From NCBI GenBank assembly GCA_937139495.1, contig CAKZQC010000013.1, positions 1 to 64,000 on the forward strand: 64,000 bases of DNA, written 5' to 3'. The notes beneath the pieces were generated by a model. The model saw nothing but the letters and a program-made list of their open reading frames with translations, did no database searches and was not told where the DNA came from. The DNA comes from an uncultured Saprospiraceae bacterium (GTDB lineage: Bacteria; Bacteroidota; Bacteroidia; Chitinophagales; Saprospiraceae). Shown piece after piece: positions 24,862-34,381 of this stretch (position 1 is its first letter; every line of letters begins with the position of its first letter). Position numbers and translations under genes: made by a program.

Positions 24862-25923
24862 ATGATAGATATACCCTTACTGAAAGAATTTTGCAGAATA
24901 CCTGCCGCCCCTGGATTTGAACAGCGCTTGCGTGCCGTTATTATGGAAATGGTCAAGCCTTATGTAGATGATTTATATACCGATGCCATGGGCAATGTAT
25001 ATGCCGTCAAGAAAGGAACGAAACAAGGCGATGACGCAAAAAGAATCATGATTGGTTCGCACATGGACGAAATTAGCTTTATTGTGACACATATCGAGGA
25101 GGGCGGTTTTATTCGCTTTCATACACTCGGTGGTTTCGACCCCAAAACACTTACTTCTCAACGGGTAATCATACACGGTAAGGAAGATATTATGGGTTGT
25201 ATGGGCTGCAAACCAGTACACTTAATGTCCGCTTCTGAGCGCGGCAAATCTATGGCTATCAAAGATTATTTTATTGATACAGGACTAACCAAAACAGAAG
25301 TAGAAAAGCTAGTTAGTGTCGGCGACCCGATTACGAGAGAGCGAGAATTGATAGAAATGGGCAATTGTGTCAATTCCAAATCATTGGATAACCGACTGGC
25401 GGTGTATATGCTTTTTGAGGCATTGCGCGAGCTCAAAGATGTTGAATTACCTTACGATGTATATGGAGTATTCACCGTGCAAGAAGAAATCGGGATAAGA
25501 GGGGCAAGCGTAGCCGCTCAAAAGATAAACCCGCATTTCGGACTTGGTATTGATGTGACGATTGCCTTTGACGTACCAGGTGCACAAGGACACGAAAAGA
25601 TAACTTCGTTGGGCGAAGGGGTAGCCATTAAGATTATGGACAGCTCTACGGTTTGTGATTATCGCATGGTGCAGTTCATGAAAGAGCAAGCCGACAGCAA
25701 CAACATCAAGTGGCAACCTGAAGTATTGACAGGTGGCGGAACCGATACGGCAGGCATTCAGCGTAGAGGGTTGGACGGAGCCATAGCAGGCTGTATTTCA
25801 GTGCCTTGTCGCAATGTACACCAAACGATAGAAATGTCTCACAAAGAAGATATACGAGGTGGCGTTGATTTGCTCAAAGCCTGTCTGCAACAAATGGACA
25901 GCTATGATTGGAGTTTTAAATAA
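24862..25923 (+). CDS. M42-family metallo-aminopeptidase
   Basis: 353 residues, typical of M42 (glutamyl aminopeptidase/CelM-like) enzymes that trim peptides in large tetrahedral complexes. Visible ligands and catalytic residues: His67 and Asp69 (GSHMDEISF), Asp176 (KSLDNRLA, bridging), Glu208-Glu209 (TVQEEIGIRGA), Asp231 (GIDVTIAFD) and His320 (CRNVHQTIE). All are intact, so activity is expected in the cytoplasm. Confidence 0.93.
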   Translation: MIDIPLLKEFCRIPAAPGFEQRLRAVIMEMVKPYVDDLYTDAMGNVYAVKKGTKQGDDAKRIMIGSHMDEISFIVTHIEEGGFIRFHTLGGFDPKTLTSQRVIIHGKEDIMGCMGCKPVHLMSASERGKSMAIKDYFIDTGLTKTEVEKLVSVGDPITRERELIEMGNCVNSKSLDNRLAVYMLFEALRELKDVELPYDVYGVFTVQEEIGIRGASVAAQKINPHFGLGIDVTIAFDVPGAQGHEKITSLGEGVAIKIMDSSTVCDYRMVQFMKEQADSNNIKWQPEVLTGGGTDTAGIQRRGLDGAIAGCISVPCRNVHQTIEMSHKEDIRGGVDLLKACLQQMDSYDWSFK

Positions 25924-26012
25924 TACTCAATTTTTAAGTTAATTTCTTGTGCTGCTATTGCATAGCAATGCAATCAACGATTTTGATTCACCACTAGAAA
26001 TATCAAAAATAG

Positions 26013-26636
26013 ATGACCTCAAAGAAAGAAACAACGGAAGAGAAAATACTAGAATCTGCCAAAAAAATATTCTACCAAAAAGGATTGAAAGGAGCTCGTA
26101 TGCAAGAAATAGCCGATGACGCAGGAGTCAACAAGGCGATGTTGCATTATTACTTTCGCTCCAAGGATAAGCTGTTCGACAAGGTGTTTGAGCAGAGCGT
26201 GCAGAGTGTCACGCCTGTCTTGATGAATGTATTTCTGAAGGAAACCGAATTGGACGCCAAAATCAATAACTTGGTAGAAATTCTGATTGACTTGTTCCTC
26301 AAAGAGCCATATCTCTCTAATTTTATTGTCAATGAATTGAGCCAAAACCCTGATAAGCTTTATCGCAATGTCATGGACTCCGAAGGAGGACTTATCGGTC
26401 AAATTATACCTGTCATTAATGAGCAATTACAAGTCGGTATCGAAAAAGGAATTGTCAAAGATGACATCAAACCAGCAGAGTTAATTCTCAATATTATGTC
26501 GCTTTGTTTGTTGCCAATCATGGCACAAGGTGTACTCCAACAAACCTTGGGCATAGACGACGACCGCATGGATCGGTTTATGGAAAAAAGAAAACAAACG
26601 GTTACAAAGTTTGTCTTGGCAGCCATCCAACCCTAA
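26013..26636 (+). CDS. TetR/AcrR-family transcriptional regulator
   Basis: 207 residues. The N-terminal helix-turn-helix (about 9-58) is ILESAKKIFYQKGLKGARMQEIADDAGVNKAMLHYYFRSKDKLF in composition, the canonical TetR form. The C-terminal ligand-binding helices (about 65-207) are of unknown specificity. It is followed by a terminator and then a penicillin-acylase-family gene, a possible but unproven target. Confidence 0.92.
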   Translation: MTSKKETTEEKILESAKKIFYQKGLKGARMQEIADDAGVNKAMLHYYFRSKDKLFDKVFEQSVQSVTPVLMNVFLKETELDAKINNLVEILIDLFLKEPYLSNFIVNELSQNPDKLYRNVMDSEGGLIGQIIPVINEQLQVGIEKGIVKDDIKPAELILNIMSLCLLPIMAQGVLQQTLGIDDDRMDRFMEKRKQTVTKFVLAAIQP

Positions 26637-26668
26637 GGAAATTTCAACGAAAAAAAATAAACAGCGAA

Positions 26669-26702
26669 GCGATTAAGAAAATACTTTCTTAGTCGCTTTT
26701 TT
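26669..26702 (+). terminator. Terminator of the TetR gene
   Basis: The stem GCGATTAAGAAA / TTTCTTAGTCGC (12 bp with one G-U pair, four-base loop) is followed by T6. Confidence 0.85.
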
Positions 26703-26824
26703 CATTGCTAGGTGTTTTTTGAACAATGGTTCTAGTCTATATCTAAAATCTGTTCGTTTTTCTAGTACTATATAATTATATTCGTAGCAATGCACAATAA
26801 CTGTTCAATATTTATAAATTTGAT

Positions 26825-28927
26825 ATGAAAAATCTGCTGTTTACTATTTGTTGCTTGCTAATGCCAATCCTTATTTTCGCTCAAAAAATTGACCCGAATG
26901 ATGTGACGATTATTCGTGACAAATGGGGCGTGCCGCATATTTATGGCAAGACCGATGCTGATGCTGTTTATGGACTGGTTTGGGCACATGCCGAAGATAA
27001 TTTTGAATTGATGCAGCATTCTTGGGCAGCTACACGAGGTAGAGCAGCCGAAATATTAGGTAAAAATGGGGCTATTTTTGATGTGCTGGGGTACATGATG
27101 GAGATGGACGAAACAATTAATGCACAGTACGAAACCGCTTTTTCGGAAGAGTTCAAATTGATACTCAAAGCCTACGCACAAGGGGCGAGTGATTATGCCG
27201 CCATGCACCCCGATGAGGTGCTGCTCAAAGGATTTTTTCCACTTACCGAACGTGATGTAGTGGCGGGTTATTTGATTGGAAATGTACTCATGACAGGAGC
27301 GGCTTTTGAGATAGGCAAAGTATTTGGCAATCACCTGAAACCTTATGAAACACAGCCGACAGGCTCCAATGGTTTTGCGATAAGCAAGGACATTACGACC
27401 GATGATAAAACTATTTTTTGCAGCAATTCGCACCAGCCGCTAGAGGGCATCTTATCTTGGTACGAAGTACACATCAATAGCGAACAAGGTTGGAATATGT
27501 TGGGGGCTACTTTTACGCTAGGCGTAACGCCTTTTGTGGGAACTAACGAACATTTGGGCTGGACGCATACGGTTAACCACCCTGATTTGACAGACGTCTA
27601 TCAACTTAAAATGCACCCCAAAAAGAAGCTGTATTATGAGTTGGATGGTACATGGCATAAGCTCGAAAAAAAGAAACTCAAAACAAAGGTGAAATTAGGC
27701 TTTATCAAATTGCCCGTAGGGATCAAATTCTACAAAAGTAAGCACGGTATGGTTATCAAAAATAAGACGGGCTATTATGCCTTGCGTTTTGTTGCCAATA
27801 AGCGGATTGGGGCGGCGGAACAGTGGTTCAGAATGAACAAGGCGACTAATTTTGAAGCGTTCAAAGCAGCACTAGATAAAATGCAAATCCCTTGTTTTAA
27901 TGTGGTATATGCCGACAAAGAAAATAATATTTATAACCTAGCCAATGGACTGATTCCGAATAACAGAAGCCCAAAATACGATTGGCAAAAAGTACTGGAC
28001 GGTAGTATTTCTGACAATATTTGGCAACCAAATTTTTATAGTCGTTCTGAATTGCCACAGCTCGAAAACCCTTCTTGTGGTTGGGTTTTTAATTCCAACA
28101 ATACTCCTTTCACGGGAACCGCTCCCCAATGTGATATACAGGCAGAAGATTATCCCAATGCTCAGATGGGTTATCTAGAATTGGAGACCAATAGAAGCCT
28201 CCGCTTTCTGGATTTGATGAAAGCATACAAGGATAAAAAAATGACGTACGAGCAGTTCAAAACTATGAAATTTGATATTCAATATGCTGACAGTACGTAT
28301 TATACCTACAATATCAAAAACTTAGATTTGATAACACAGCTCGACCCAAAAAAATACCCAGATTTGGCAGATGTGATCCAGATGGTAGATGAATGGGACA
28401 GAAAACCCGATAGCCAAGATACGATTGCTACCGTGTTTTCTGTAGCTCTTACTTATGTCATCGATGAGTTGGCTGCTCGCTCCAATCTATTGGGGGCCAA
28501 CACACTGGACGAAAGTGTTTTTGTAGAGGCATTGCGAAAAGCAAAAAAATACCTGATCAAACATCATGGCAAAGTGACCGTTCCTTTTGGGCAAGTACAT
28601 GTACATCAACGTGCCAAAGGAAGTGATAAGGCTATTCCTTATGCAGGAATGCCCGAGAACCTATCGGCAATGGCATACAATCGTCAAAAAAATGGAATAC
28701 TTAGAACCTATTCAGGGGATTCGTATATATTGATAGTGCAGTTTGACCAAAATGGAATAGCGACGCTCGAAACGATTAACGCCTTTGGTTCATCGAACCA
28801 TGCCGATAGTCCACACTATACCGACCAAATGGATATGTTCGCCAAAAAGCAACTCAAACCCATGACGCTCGATAGAGCTACTATCGAAAAAGAAGCGGTA
28901 CGAACATATTCGCCACAAGTCAAATAA
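26825..28927 (+). CDS. Penicillin acylase-family N-terminal-nucleophile hydrolase
   Basis: 700 residues, secreted (signal peptide MKNLLFTICCLLMPILIFAQ). An N-terminal alpha-like chain (about 25-160) and a short linker end at the autocatalytic site QPTGSNGFAIS. Ser181 would become the N-terminal nucleophile of the beta chain. The beta chain holds SNSHQP, LGWTHTVNHPDLTDVY and the Asn-bearing VFNSNNTPF. The family hydrolyses amides such as acyl-homoserine lactones, beta-lactams or cyclic lipopeptides; the substrate here is unknown. It is the only large enzyme near the TetR gene. Confidence 0.9.
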   Translation: MKNLLFTICCLLMPILIFAQKIDPNDVTIIRDKWGVPHIYGKTDADAVYGLVWAHAEDNFELMQHSWAATRGRAAEILGKNGAIFDVLGYMMEMDETINAQYETAFSEEFKLILKAYAQGASDYAAMHPDEVLLKGFFPLTERDVVAGYLIGNVLMTGAAFEIGKVFGNHLKPYETQPTGSNGFAISKDITTDDKTIFCSNSHQPLEGILSWYEVHINSEQGWNMLGATFTLGVTPFVGTNEHLGWTHTVNHPDLTDVYQLKMHPKKKLYYELDGTWHKLEKKKLKTKVKLGFIKLPVGIKFYKSKHGMVIKNKTGYYALRFVANKRIGAAEQWFRMNKATNFEAFKAALDKMQIPCFNVVYADKENNIYNLANGLIPNNRSPKYDWQKVLDGSISDNIWQPNFYSRSELPQLENPSCGWVFNSNNTPFTGTAPQCDIQAEDYPNAQMGYLELETNRSLRFLDLMKAYKDKKMTYEQFKTMKFDIQYADSTYYTYNIKNLDLITQLDPKKYPDLADVIQMVDEWDRKPDSQDTIATVFSVALTYVIDELAARSNLLGANTLDESVFVEALRKAKKYLIKHHGKVTVPFGQVHVHQRAKGSDKAIPYAGMPENLSAMAYNRQKNGILRTYSGDSYILIVQFDQNGIATLETINAFGSSNHADSPHYTDQMDMFAKKQLKPMTLDRATIEKEAVRTYSPQVK

Positions 28928-28981
28928 TGGGCTAGTTGTCATGTTATGAAAATTTCTAATAATTAACCTAAAAAAATCAAT

Positions 28982-29674
28982 ATTATCATCAATCAACTTC
29001 CTTTTTGGCTCAACGGTTTATTTACCGCAACAGCTATCTACACACTTGTTTTCTTTTACTTTACCTTCGGTAAGAATACCAAATTAGTAGTGGCAAGTAT
29101 TGTCTGGATAACCTTTTTGTGCGTACTAGCGGCAAGCGGATTTTTGCTCAACACGACTGCTTTGCCTCCTCGATATGGAATCGTTTTGATACCACCTATT
29201 TTGTTCCTGATTTATGGTGTATTGCCTAAGCAGCGAGCTTGGGCAATAGCTAACTATGATGCAGGTTTTGGTACATTGCTGCATACTGTCCGAGTGCCTG
29301 TCGAATTGAGTTTATACTATTTGTTCTTGTACAAACAAGTGCCTGAATTAATGACTTTTGAAGGACGAAATTTTGATATATTGGCTGGCTTGACGGCACC
29401 AATAATATATCTACTGCACATCAAAAATAAGTTGTCTAGGACTAGCCTAATTATTTGGAATGTCGTTAGCTTATTATTAGTTACTTTTATATTGATAAAT
29501 GGAGCTTTATCGGCAGAATTGCCTTTTCAGCAATTTGCTTTTGACCAACCCAATGTAGCGATGAAATACGCTCCCTATGTGCTACTACCGGGATTAATCG
29601 TTCCGATGGTCATGTACACGCATCTTATTGCTATTTTCAAATTTGGGAAGACCAACTTCGCTGCTAGATGCTAA
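28982..29674 (+). CDS. Multi-pass membrane protein, atypical start codon (function unknown)
   Basis: About 230 residues with six or seven hydrophobic segments. The first standard start codon in frame is a GTG at 29090, which would fall between the first two membrane segments. The frame stays open back to a stop at 28964 and encodes a well-formed first segment (INQLPFWLNGLFTATAIYTL). I therefore place the start at the ATT at 28982, a rare initiator; ATC at 28976 is an alternative. A lost start codon is also possible. The motif VLPKQRAWAIANYDAGFG follows segment 3. No family recognised. Confidence 0.5.
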   Translation: MIINQLPFWLNGLFTATAIYTLVFFYFTFGKNTKLVVASIVWITFLCVLAASGFLLNTTALPPRYGIVLIPPILFLIYGVLPKQRAWAIANYDAGFGTLLHTVRVPVELSLYYLFLYKQVPELMTFEGRNFDILAGLTAPIIYLLHIKNKLSRTSLIIWNVVSLLLVTFILINGALSAELPFQQFAFDQPNVAMKYAPYVLLPGLIVPMVMYTHLIAIFKFGKTNFAARC

Positions 29675-29687
29675 GTAGGTGGATAAA

Positions 29688-29781
29688 AATAGCTTTCTAT
29701 TTTGTTCTGAATGCTTGTTCTGAAACAACTTCAATAAGTAAGTTGTAGCCTGAAGGCAAAAAAGTGTACATTTCTAAAACG
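29688..29781. repeat. Dispersed repeat copy, related to 16999-17110
   Basis: On the complement it reads TTTAGAAATGTACACTTTTTTGCC, then GTTGTTTCAGAACAAGCATT, then AAAATAGAAAGCTATT, colinear with the first half of 16999-17110 with scattered differences. It lies between a convergent gene pair, directly before their shared terminator. Confidence 0.6.
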
Positions 29782-29819
29782 AAAAAAGAAGACTCCAATT
29801 TATTGAAGTCTTCTTTTTT
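29782..29819. terminator. Bidirectional terminator
   Basis: AAAAAAGAAGACT / AGTCTTCTTTTTT (13 bp with internal extra pairs) lies between the convergent membrane-protein and START-domain genes, with A and T runs built into the stem ends. Confidence 0.8.
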
Positions 29820-29836
29820 GTCTAGCAGTCTTACCA

Positions 29837-30451
29837 CTATTTCTTTTCGAGCAAATCACGCATAGCAGAAAGTGTCTCAAACGGACCATCTACGATAACC
29901 GAATTGACAACCCAGTCAGGAACACTACCGCCCAAATCTGCAACCGATTGGAGTTCTATCTTAACGGTACCATTTTTCAAGTCAGTAAATCTCCAATAGC
30001 CTTTGGTACGAGGAATGCGGACAACACCACTTTTGGCAGGAATAAAATCAGGTAAAGAAGTCATGGTGACGAGTACTACATCAGGCGAAGGCGTTGTAAA
30101 CACCGAACGAGTAATATTATCTCTATCCGTAACGGGCCAAGGTGCATCGCCCAAGTTATAAGTAATGATTTCGTTTTTTGAAACTACTTTGAGGTTAGAA
30201 ACCTCAATACTTCTTTTCATGTATTTTTTGCGCTTGACTGGGTCACGATACACATCAACAGCTTCTGCCAATGTCGTCTTGACGGTAACCGAACCACGGT
30301 ATTGTTTGGTACTCCAGCCTTCAATAAAACGGGTCTTGATATCGACTCCGCCTTTGTTCTTGGCGTTGGTCCATTTTTGTGCTTCTGCAGTAGTAGAAAA
30401 AGCGAGTAATAGTAGTAGTGAAAAGGCGAAAGATAGTACTGGTGTGGACAT
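29837..30451 (-). CDS. Secreted START-domain protein
   Basis: 204 residues with a signal peptide (about 1-24, SFAFSLLLLLAFSTTAEAQ). The rest reads as a START/SRPBCC fold with GSVTVKTTLAEAVDVYRD, LGDAPWPVTDRDNITRS and KGYWRFTDLKNGTVKI. The fold binds a hydrophobic ligand; the ligand is unknown. The frame extends to 30520, but the ATG at 30451 places the signal peptide at the N-terminus. Confidence 0.82.
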   Translation of the reverse strand: MSTPVLSFAFSLLLLLAFSTTAEAQKWTNAKNKGGVDIKTRFIEGWSTKQYRGSVTVKTTLAEAVDVYRDPVKRKKYMKRSIEVSNLKVVSKNEIITYNLGDAPWPVTDRDNITRSVFTTPSPDVVLVTMTSLPDFIPAKSGVVRIPRTKGYWRFTDLKNGTVKIELQSVADLGGSVPDWVVNSVIVDGPFETLSAMRDLLEKK

Positions 30452-30709
30452 GAATGATTCGTTTTTTTTGTTAAAAAGTGTATTTGTTATGTACTTGTTA
30501 ATACGCAAATAGAATACCACTTTGTTATCAAAAGTTCTTATTAGAGGCTTTTATTTAAGTATTTGTTCAATTTATTTAAAAAAAATGGAATTTTTATTAA
30601 TTTTTTAGTGTTTCGCCCATCTTTTTCAAAAAAAATAAATCAACGGATAAACCCAACAAGCTGTTTCTTAAATTGGGTTAAACCCTGCCCAGAACCGCTT
30701 ACTTTTTTG

Positions 30710-30717
30710 TACCTTTG
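30710..30717 (+). promoter_or_regulatory. Candidate -7 element for dnaE
   Basis: TACCTTTG matches TAnnTTTG, 44 bp before the dnaE ATG. No clear -33 box is seen 19-21 bp upstream. The rest of 30452-30761 shows no gene. Confidence 0.5.
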
Positions 30718-30761
30718 AAACAATTAATACCATAGTATTTGCCAATCAAAAAAGTATATCC

Positions 30762-33700
30762 ATGCCAGATTTTGTCCACCTACATTCACACACACAATTT
30801 TCGTTATTAGATGGTGCTTCTAATATAGATGTACTCATGAAAAAAGCTGCTGATGATGGTATGAAAGGCGTAGCCTTGACCGATCATGGCAATATGTTTG
30901 GAGCGTTCAAATTTGTGGCATCGGCAGAGCGAAATGGTATCAAACCAATCGTAGGTTGTGAGTTCTATCTAGTAAACGATAGACACAAACGTTCTTTTGC
31001 GAAAGCCAAAGGAGAGCGAGATAAGCGGTATCATCAGTTATTGTTAGCCAAAAATACAGTAGGCTACGAGAATTTGTGCAAACTCTGCTCCGCAGGATTT
31101 ATGGACGGTCTGTATGGCAAATTTCCTCGTATTGACAAGGAATTGCTATTGCAACACCATGAAGGATTGATTGCGACAAGCTGTTGTGTAGGAGCAGAAA
31201 TCCCGCAGGCAATTATACAAAAAGACCATGCCAAAGCGGAAGAGTTGCTAAAGTGGTGGCTGGACTTATTTGGAGAAGATTTTTATATAGAAATACAGCG
31301 TCACAAAGGGCTAGATGATTTAGATGTTTTTGTAGATGGCAAACGTACTTTTAGTGGCGTAAGTCAAGAAGATGTCAATCAAGTACTGTTGGGATTTGCC
31401 AAAAAATATAACATCAAAGTTATTGCGACCAATGATGCCCACTATGTAGAAGAAGAAGATGCAACGGCGCATGATATGCTTTTGTGTATCAATACAGGTT
31501 CGTTGGTGTCAGACCCTAATCGTTTCAAATTTTCGAGTTCGGACTATTATTTCAAGTCGCAAGCAGAAATGACCAACATCTTTCTAGATGTACCCGAAGC
31601 GATTGATAATACGATTGAGGTATTTGACAAAATAGATAAGCTGACACTCGCCAGAGATATTTTATTGCCTGCTTTTCCATTGCCCGAAGTATTCAAAACA
31701 CAAGATGAATACCTGCGTTTTTTGACCTATGAAGGAGCCAAAAAACGTTATGGCGTTATACTGGACGAAAATACGATGACTCGACTAGATTTTGAGTTGG
31801 ACGTTATCCGAAATTCAGGTTATCCAGGGTATTTTTTGATTGTACAGGATTTTACGACCGAGGCTCGTAATATGAATGTATCGGTAGGGCCAGGTAGAGG
31901 AAGTGCTGCAGGAAGTGCGGTAGCTTATTGTTTGGGAATTACAAACGTAGATCCGATTAAATACGATTTGCTATTTGAGCGTTTCTTGAATCCAGAGCGT
32001 GTTTCGATGCCCGATATTGATATTGATTTTGATGATGTGGGACGACAAAAAGTAATTGATTATGTGATTGATAAATATGGTCGTAACCAAGTCGCTCAGA
32101 TTATTACTTACGGTTCGATGGCTGCCAAAACCTCGCTACAAGATGTAGGTCGAGTAATGGACATTCCGCTCGACCAAGTGATTCAGACCAAAAAAGCGTT
32201 TCCAGAAAACATGAGTGCGACACTCAAAAAAGTACTGGAAGATGGCGGTATCAATGCCAAGCTGAAAGGCAAAATGGACGGAGAGGATTTGCAACGTGCC
32301 GAAAATTTCCGCCAGCTCGCTGAAGGAGATGATGATATTGGGACGATGATTCGTAATGCCAAAAAGCTAGAAGGTTCTATCCGAAATACAGGGATTCATG
32401 CTTGTGGCGTAGTGATTACGCCCGATGATATTCGCAATTTTGTCCCTGTGACCGTTGCTAAGGATTCCGACCTGTTGGTGACACAATTTGACAATAGTGT
32501 AGCGGAAGATGCAGGATTGCTCAAAATGGATTTCTTGGGTCTCAAAACGTTGACGATTATCAAAGATGCCTGCAAAATTATCAAAGCGATACATGGCGTA
32601 GATATTGACCCCGACGAAATTCCACTAGACGATACCAAAACCTATGAGCTTTTTCAGGCAGGTAGAACCGTTGGGGTGTTCCAATATGAGTCGCCTGGTA
32701 TGCAGAAATATATGCGCGAGTTGATCCCCACCAAGTTTGCGGATTTGATTGCGATGAACGCATTGTATCGCCCTGGTCCAATTGCTTATATTCCAGAATT
32801 TATTGATAGAAAGCATGGTAGAAAACCGATTGTATATGACCTTGATGGCATGGAAGAATATCTAGCAGAAAGCTACGGTATTACGGTTTATCAAGAGCAA
32901 GTGATGTTGCTTTCGCAAAAGCTCGCCAATTTCTCGAAAGGGGAAGCGGATGTATTGCGTAAAGCAATGGGAAAGAAACAAATGGCGACGCTGCAAAAGA
33001 TGAAACCACAGTTTCTAGATGCAGGAGAAGGCAACGGACACGACCGAAAAATACTAGAGAAAGTGTGGAAGGATTGGGAGGCATTTGCTTCTTATGCTTT
33101 CAATAAATCACACTCTACTTGTTATGCTTTTGTGGCGTTTCAGACGGCTTACCTCAAGGCGCATTACCCAGCCGAATTTATGGCGTCTGTATTGACGCAT
33201 AATAAGGGCGACATTAGCAAAGTGCAGTTCTTTTTGGAAGAATGTAGAGCCATAGAGGTACCCGTGCTAGGTCCTGATATCAACGAGAGTTATATGAATT
33301 TTTCGGTCAATAAAGATGGAGCGATTCGCTTCGGAATGTCGGCAGTCAAGGGCGTAGGAGAGGGTGCCGTAGAGGCATTTTTGGAGGCACGGAAAGAAGG
33401 TGGTGATTTTGTCGATTTGGTAGATGTCGTCAAGCGAATAGCCCCCGGCAATGCCAACAAGAAATGTTTTGAAAGCTTGGTACTTGGTGGAGGATTAGAT
33501 GTATTTGCTGTGACTAGAGCTACTTATTTTTCTCCCATGCTGGACGGGAAAGGTAACTTTTTGGAGAGTGTCCTCAAATTTGGGAGTGCTTACCAGAAGC
33601 AAAAAAATGATATGACTTTTTCACTCTTTGGAGTGGGAGCGATAGACGAGACGATGCCACCACCCAAAATGCCCGAAGGGATAGAGGAGTGGGGGTTGAT

Positions 33701-34331
33701 GGAAAAGCTAAAACGAGAAAAAGAGGTGACTGGAATTTACTTGTCAGGGCACCCACTCGATGATTATAAATTTGAGCTCAAAAAGCTAACAAAGACCATT
33801 GATAAACTAGATCAGTTCAAAGATCAAGATGTAGCGGTGGGTGTTATTGTGCTTTCTGCCAATCACAAGATTAGCAAAAAAGGCAGTCTATTTGCCTTCG
33901 TAACAGTAGAAGATTATAAAGGAAAAACACTAGACTTTGGTTTGTTTGGCGATAACTACCTGCGTAATAAACATTTACTTCAACCCGATATGGTACTCTA
34001 TATTCAGGGGCGTTATCAGAAAAGCTGGAGAGATGAAAACCAATACGAATTGCGTATTTCAGATATTAAATTGCTAGAAGAAATCGGAAACGAAAAAATA
34101 AAAGGGATTGCCATTAATTTGCCCATCCAAAACTTAACGCCACAGCTCATAGAGCAGCTTGATGAAATTTGCCAAAAATACAAAGGTGAACAAGTTTTTT
34201 GTGTCAACTTGCTAGATGTGACCAATAAGTTGAAGCTACAGTTGGAGTCTTCCAAAATACGCATCAATGCCGATAGTTTGTTTATCAAAGAATTGGAAAT
34301 GTTGAACTTGAAATATTCTACTATTAGTTAG
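30762..34331 (+). CDS. dnaE: DNA polymerase III subunit alpha
   Basis: 1189 residues, full length for DnaE. The N-terminal PHP domain starts HLHSHTQFSLLDGASN. The family-C polymerase core has GPGRGSAAGSAVAYCLGI and the catalytic aspartates in MPDIDIDFDD (about 410-420). The helix-hairpin-helix and OB domains follow (YLSGHPLDDYKFELKKL and later), with a C-terminal tau/clamp-contact region. It is the replicative polymerase of the chromosome. A secreted BNR protein gene begins 50 bp downstream on the same strand. Confidence 0.97.
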   Translation: MPDFVHLHSHTQFSLLDGASNIDVLMKKAADDGMKGVALTDHGNMFGAFKFVASAERNGIKPIVGCEFYLVNDRHKRSFAKAKGERDKRYHQLLLAKNTVGYENLCKLCSAGFMDGLYGKFPRIDKELLLQHHEGLIATSCCVGAEIPQAIIQKDHAKAEELLKWWLDLFGEDFYIEIQRHKGLDDLDVFVDGKRTFSGVSQEDVNQVLLGFAKKYNIKVIATNDAHYVEEEDATAHDMLLCINTGSLVSDPNRFKFSSSDYYFKSQAEMTNIFLDVPEAIDNTIEVFDKIDKLTLARDILLPAFPLPEVFKTQDEYLRFLTYEGAKKRYGVILDENTMTRLDFELDVIRNSGYPGYFLIVQDFTTEARNMNVSVGPGRGSAAGSAVAYCLGITNVDPIKYDLLFERFLNPERVSMPDIDIDFDDVGRQKVIDYVIDKYGRNQVAQIITYGSMAAKTSLQDVGRVMDIPLDQVIQTKKAFPENMSATLKKVLEDGGINAKLKGKMDGEDLQRAENFRQLAEGDDDIGTMIRNAKKLEGSIRNTGIHACGVVITPDDIRNFVPVTVAKDSDLLVTQFDNSVAEDAGLLKMDFLGLKTLTIIKDACKIIKAIHGVDIDPDEIPLDDTKTYELFQAGRTVGVFQYESPGMQKYMRELIPTKFADLIAMNALYRPGPIAYIPEFIDRKHGRKPIVYDLDGMEEYLAESYGITVYQEQVMLLSQKLANFSKGEADVLRKAMGKKQMATLQKMKPQFLDAGEGNGHDRKILEKVWKDWEAFASYAFNKSHSTCYAFVAFQTAYLKAHYPAEFMASVLTHNKGDISKVQFFLEECRAIEVPVLGPDINESYMNFSVNKDGAIRFGMSAVKGVGEGAVEAFLEARKEGGDFVDLVDVVKRIAPGNANKKCFESLVLGGGLDVFAVTRATYFSPMLDGKGNFLESVLKFGSAYQKQKNDMTFSLFGVGAIDETMPPPKMPEGIEEWGLMEKLKREKEVTGIYLSGHPLDDYKFELKKLTKTIDKLDQFKDQDVAVGVIVLSANHKISKKGSLFAFVTVEDYKGKTLDFGLFGDNYLRNKHLLQPDMVLYIQGRYQKSWRDENQYELRISDIKLLEEIGNEKIKGIAINLPIQNLTPQLIEQLDEICQKYKGEQVFCVNLLDVTNKLKLQLESSKIRINADSLFIKELEMLNLKYSTIS

Positions 34332-34381
34332 AGCATAAACAGCTTCAAATATATTCCTAATGAAAATCCAATAATAGCCAC

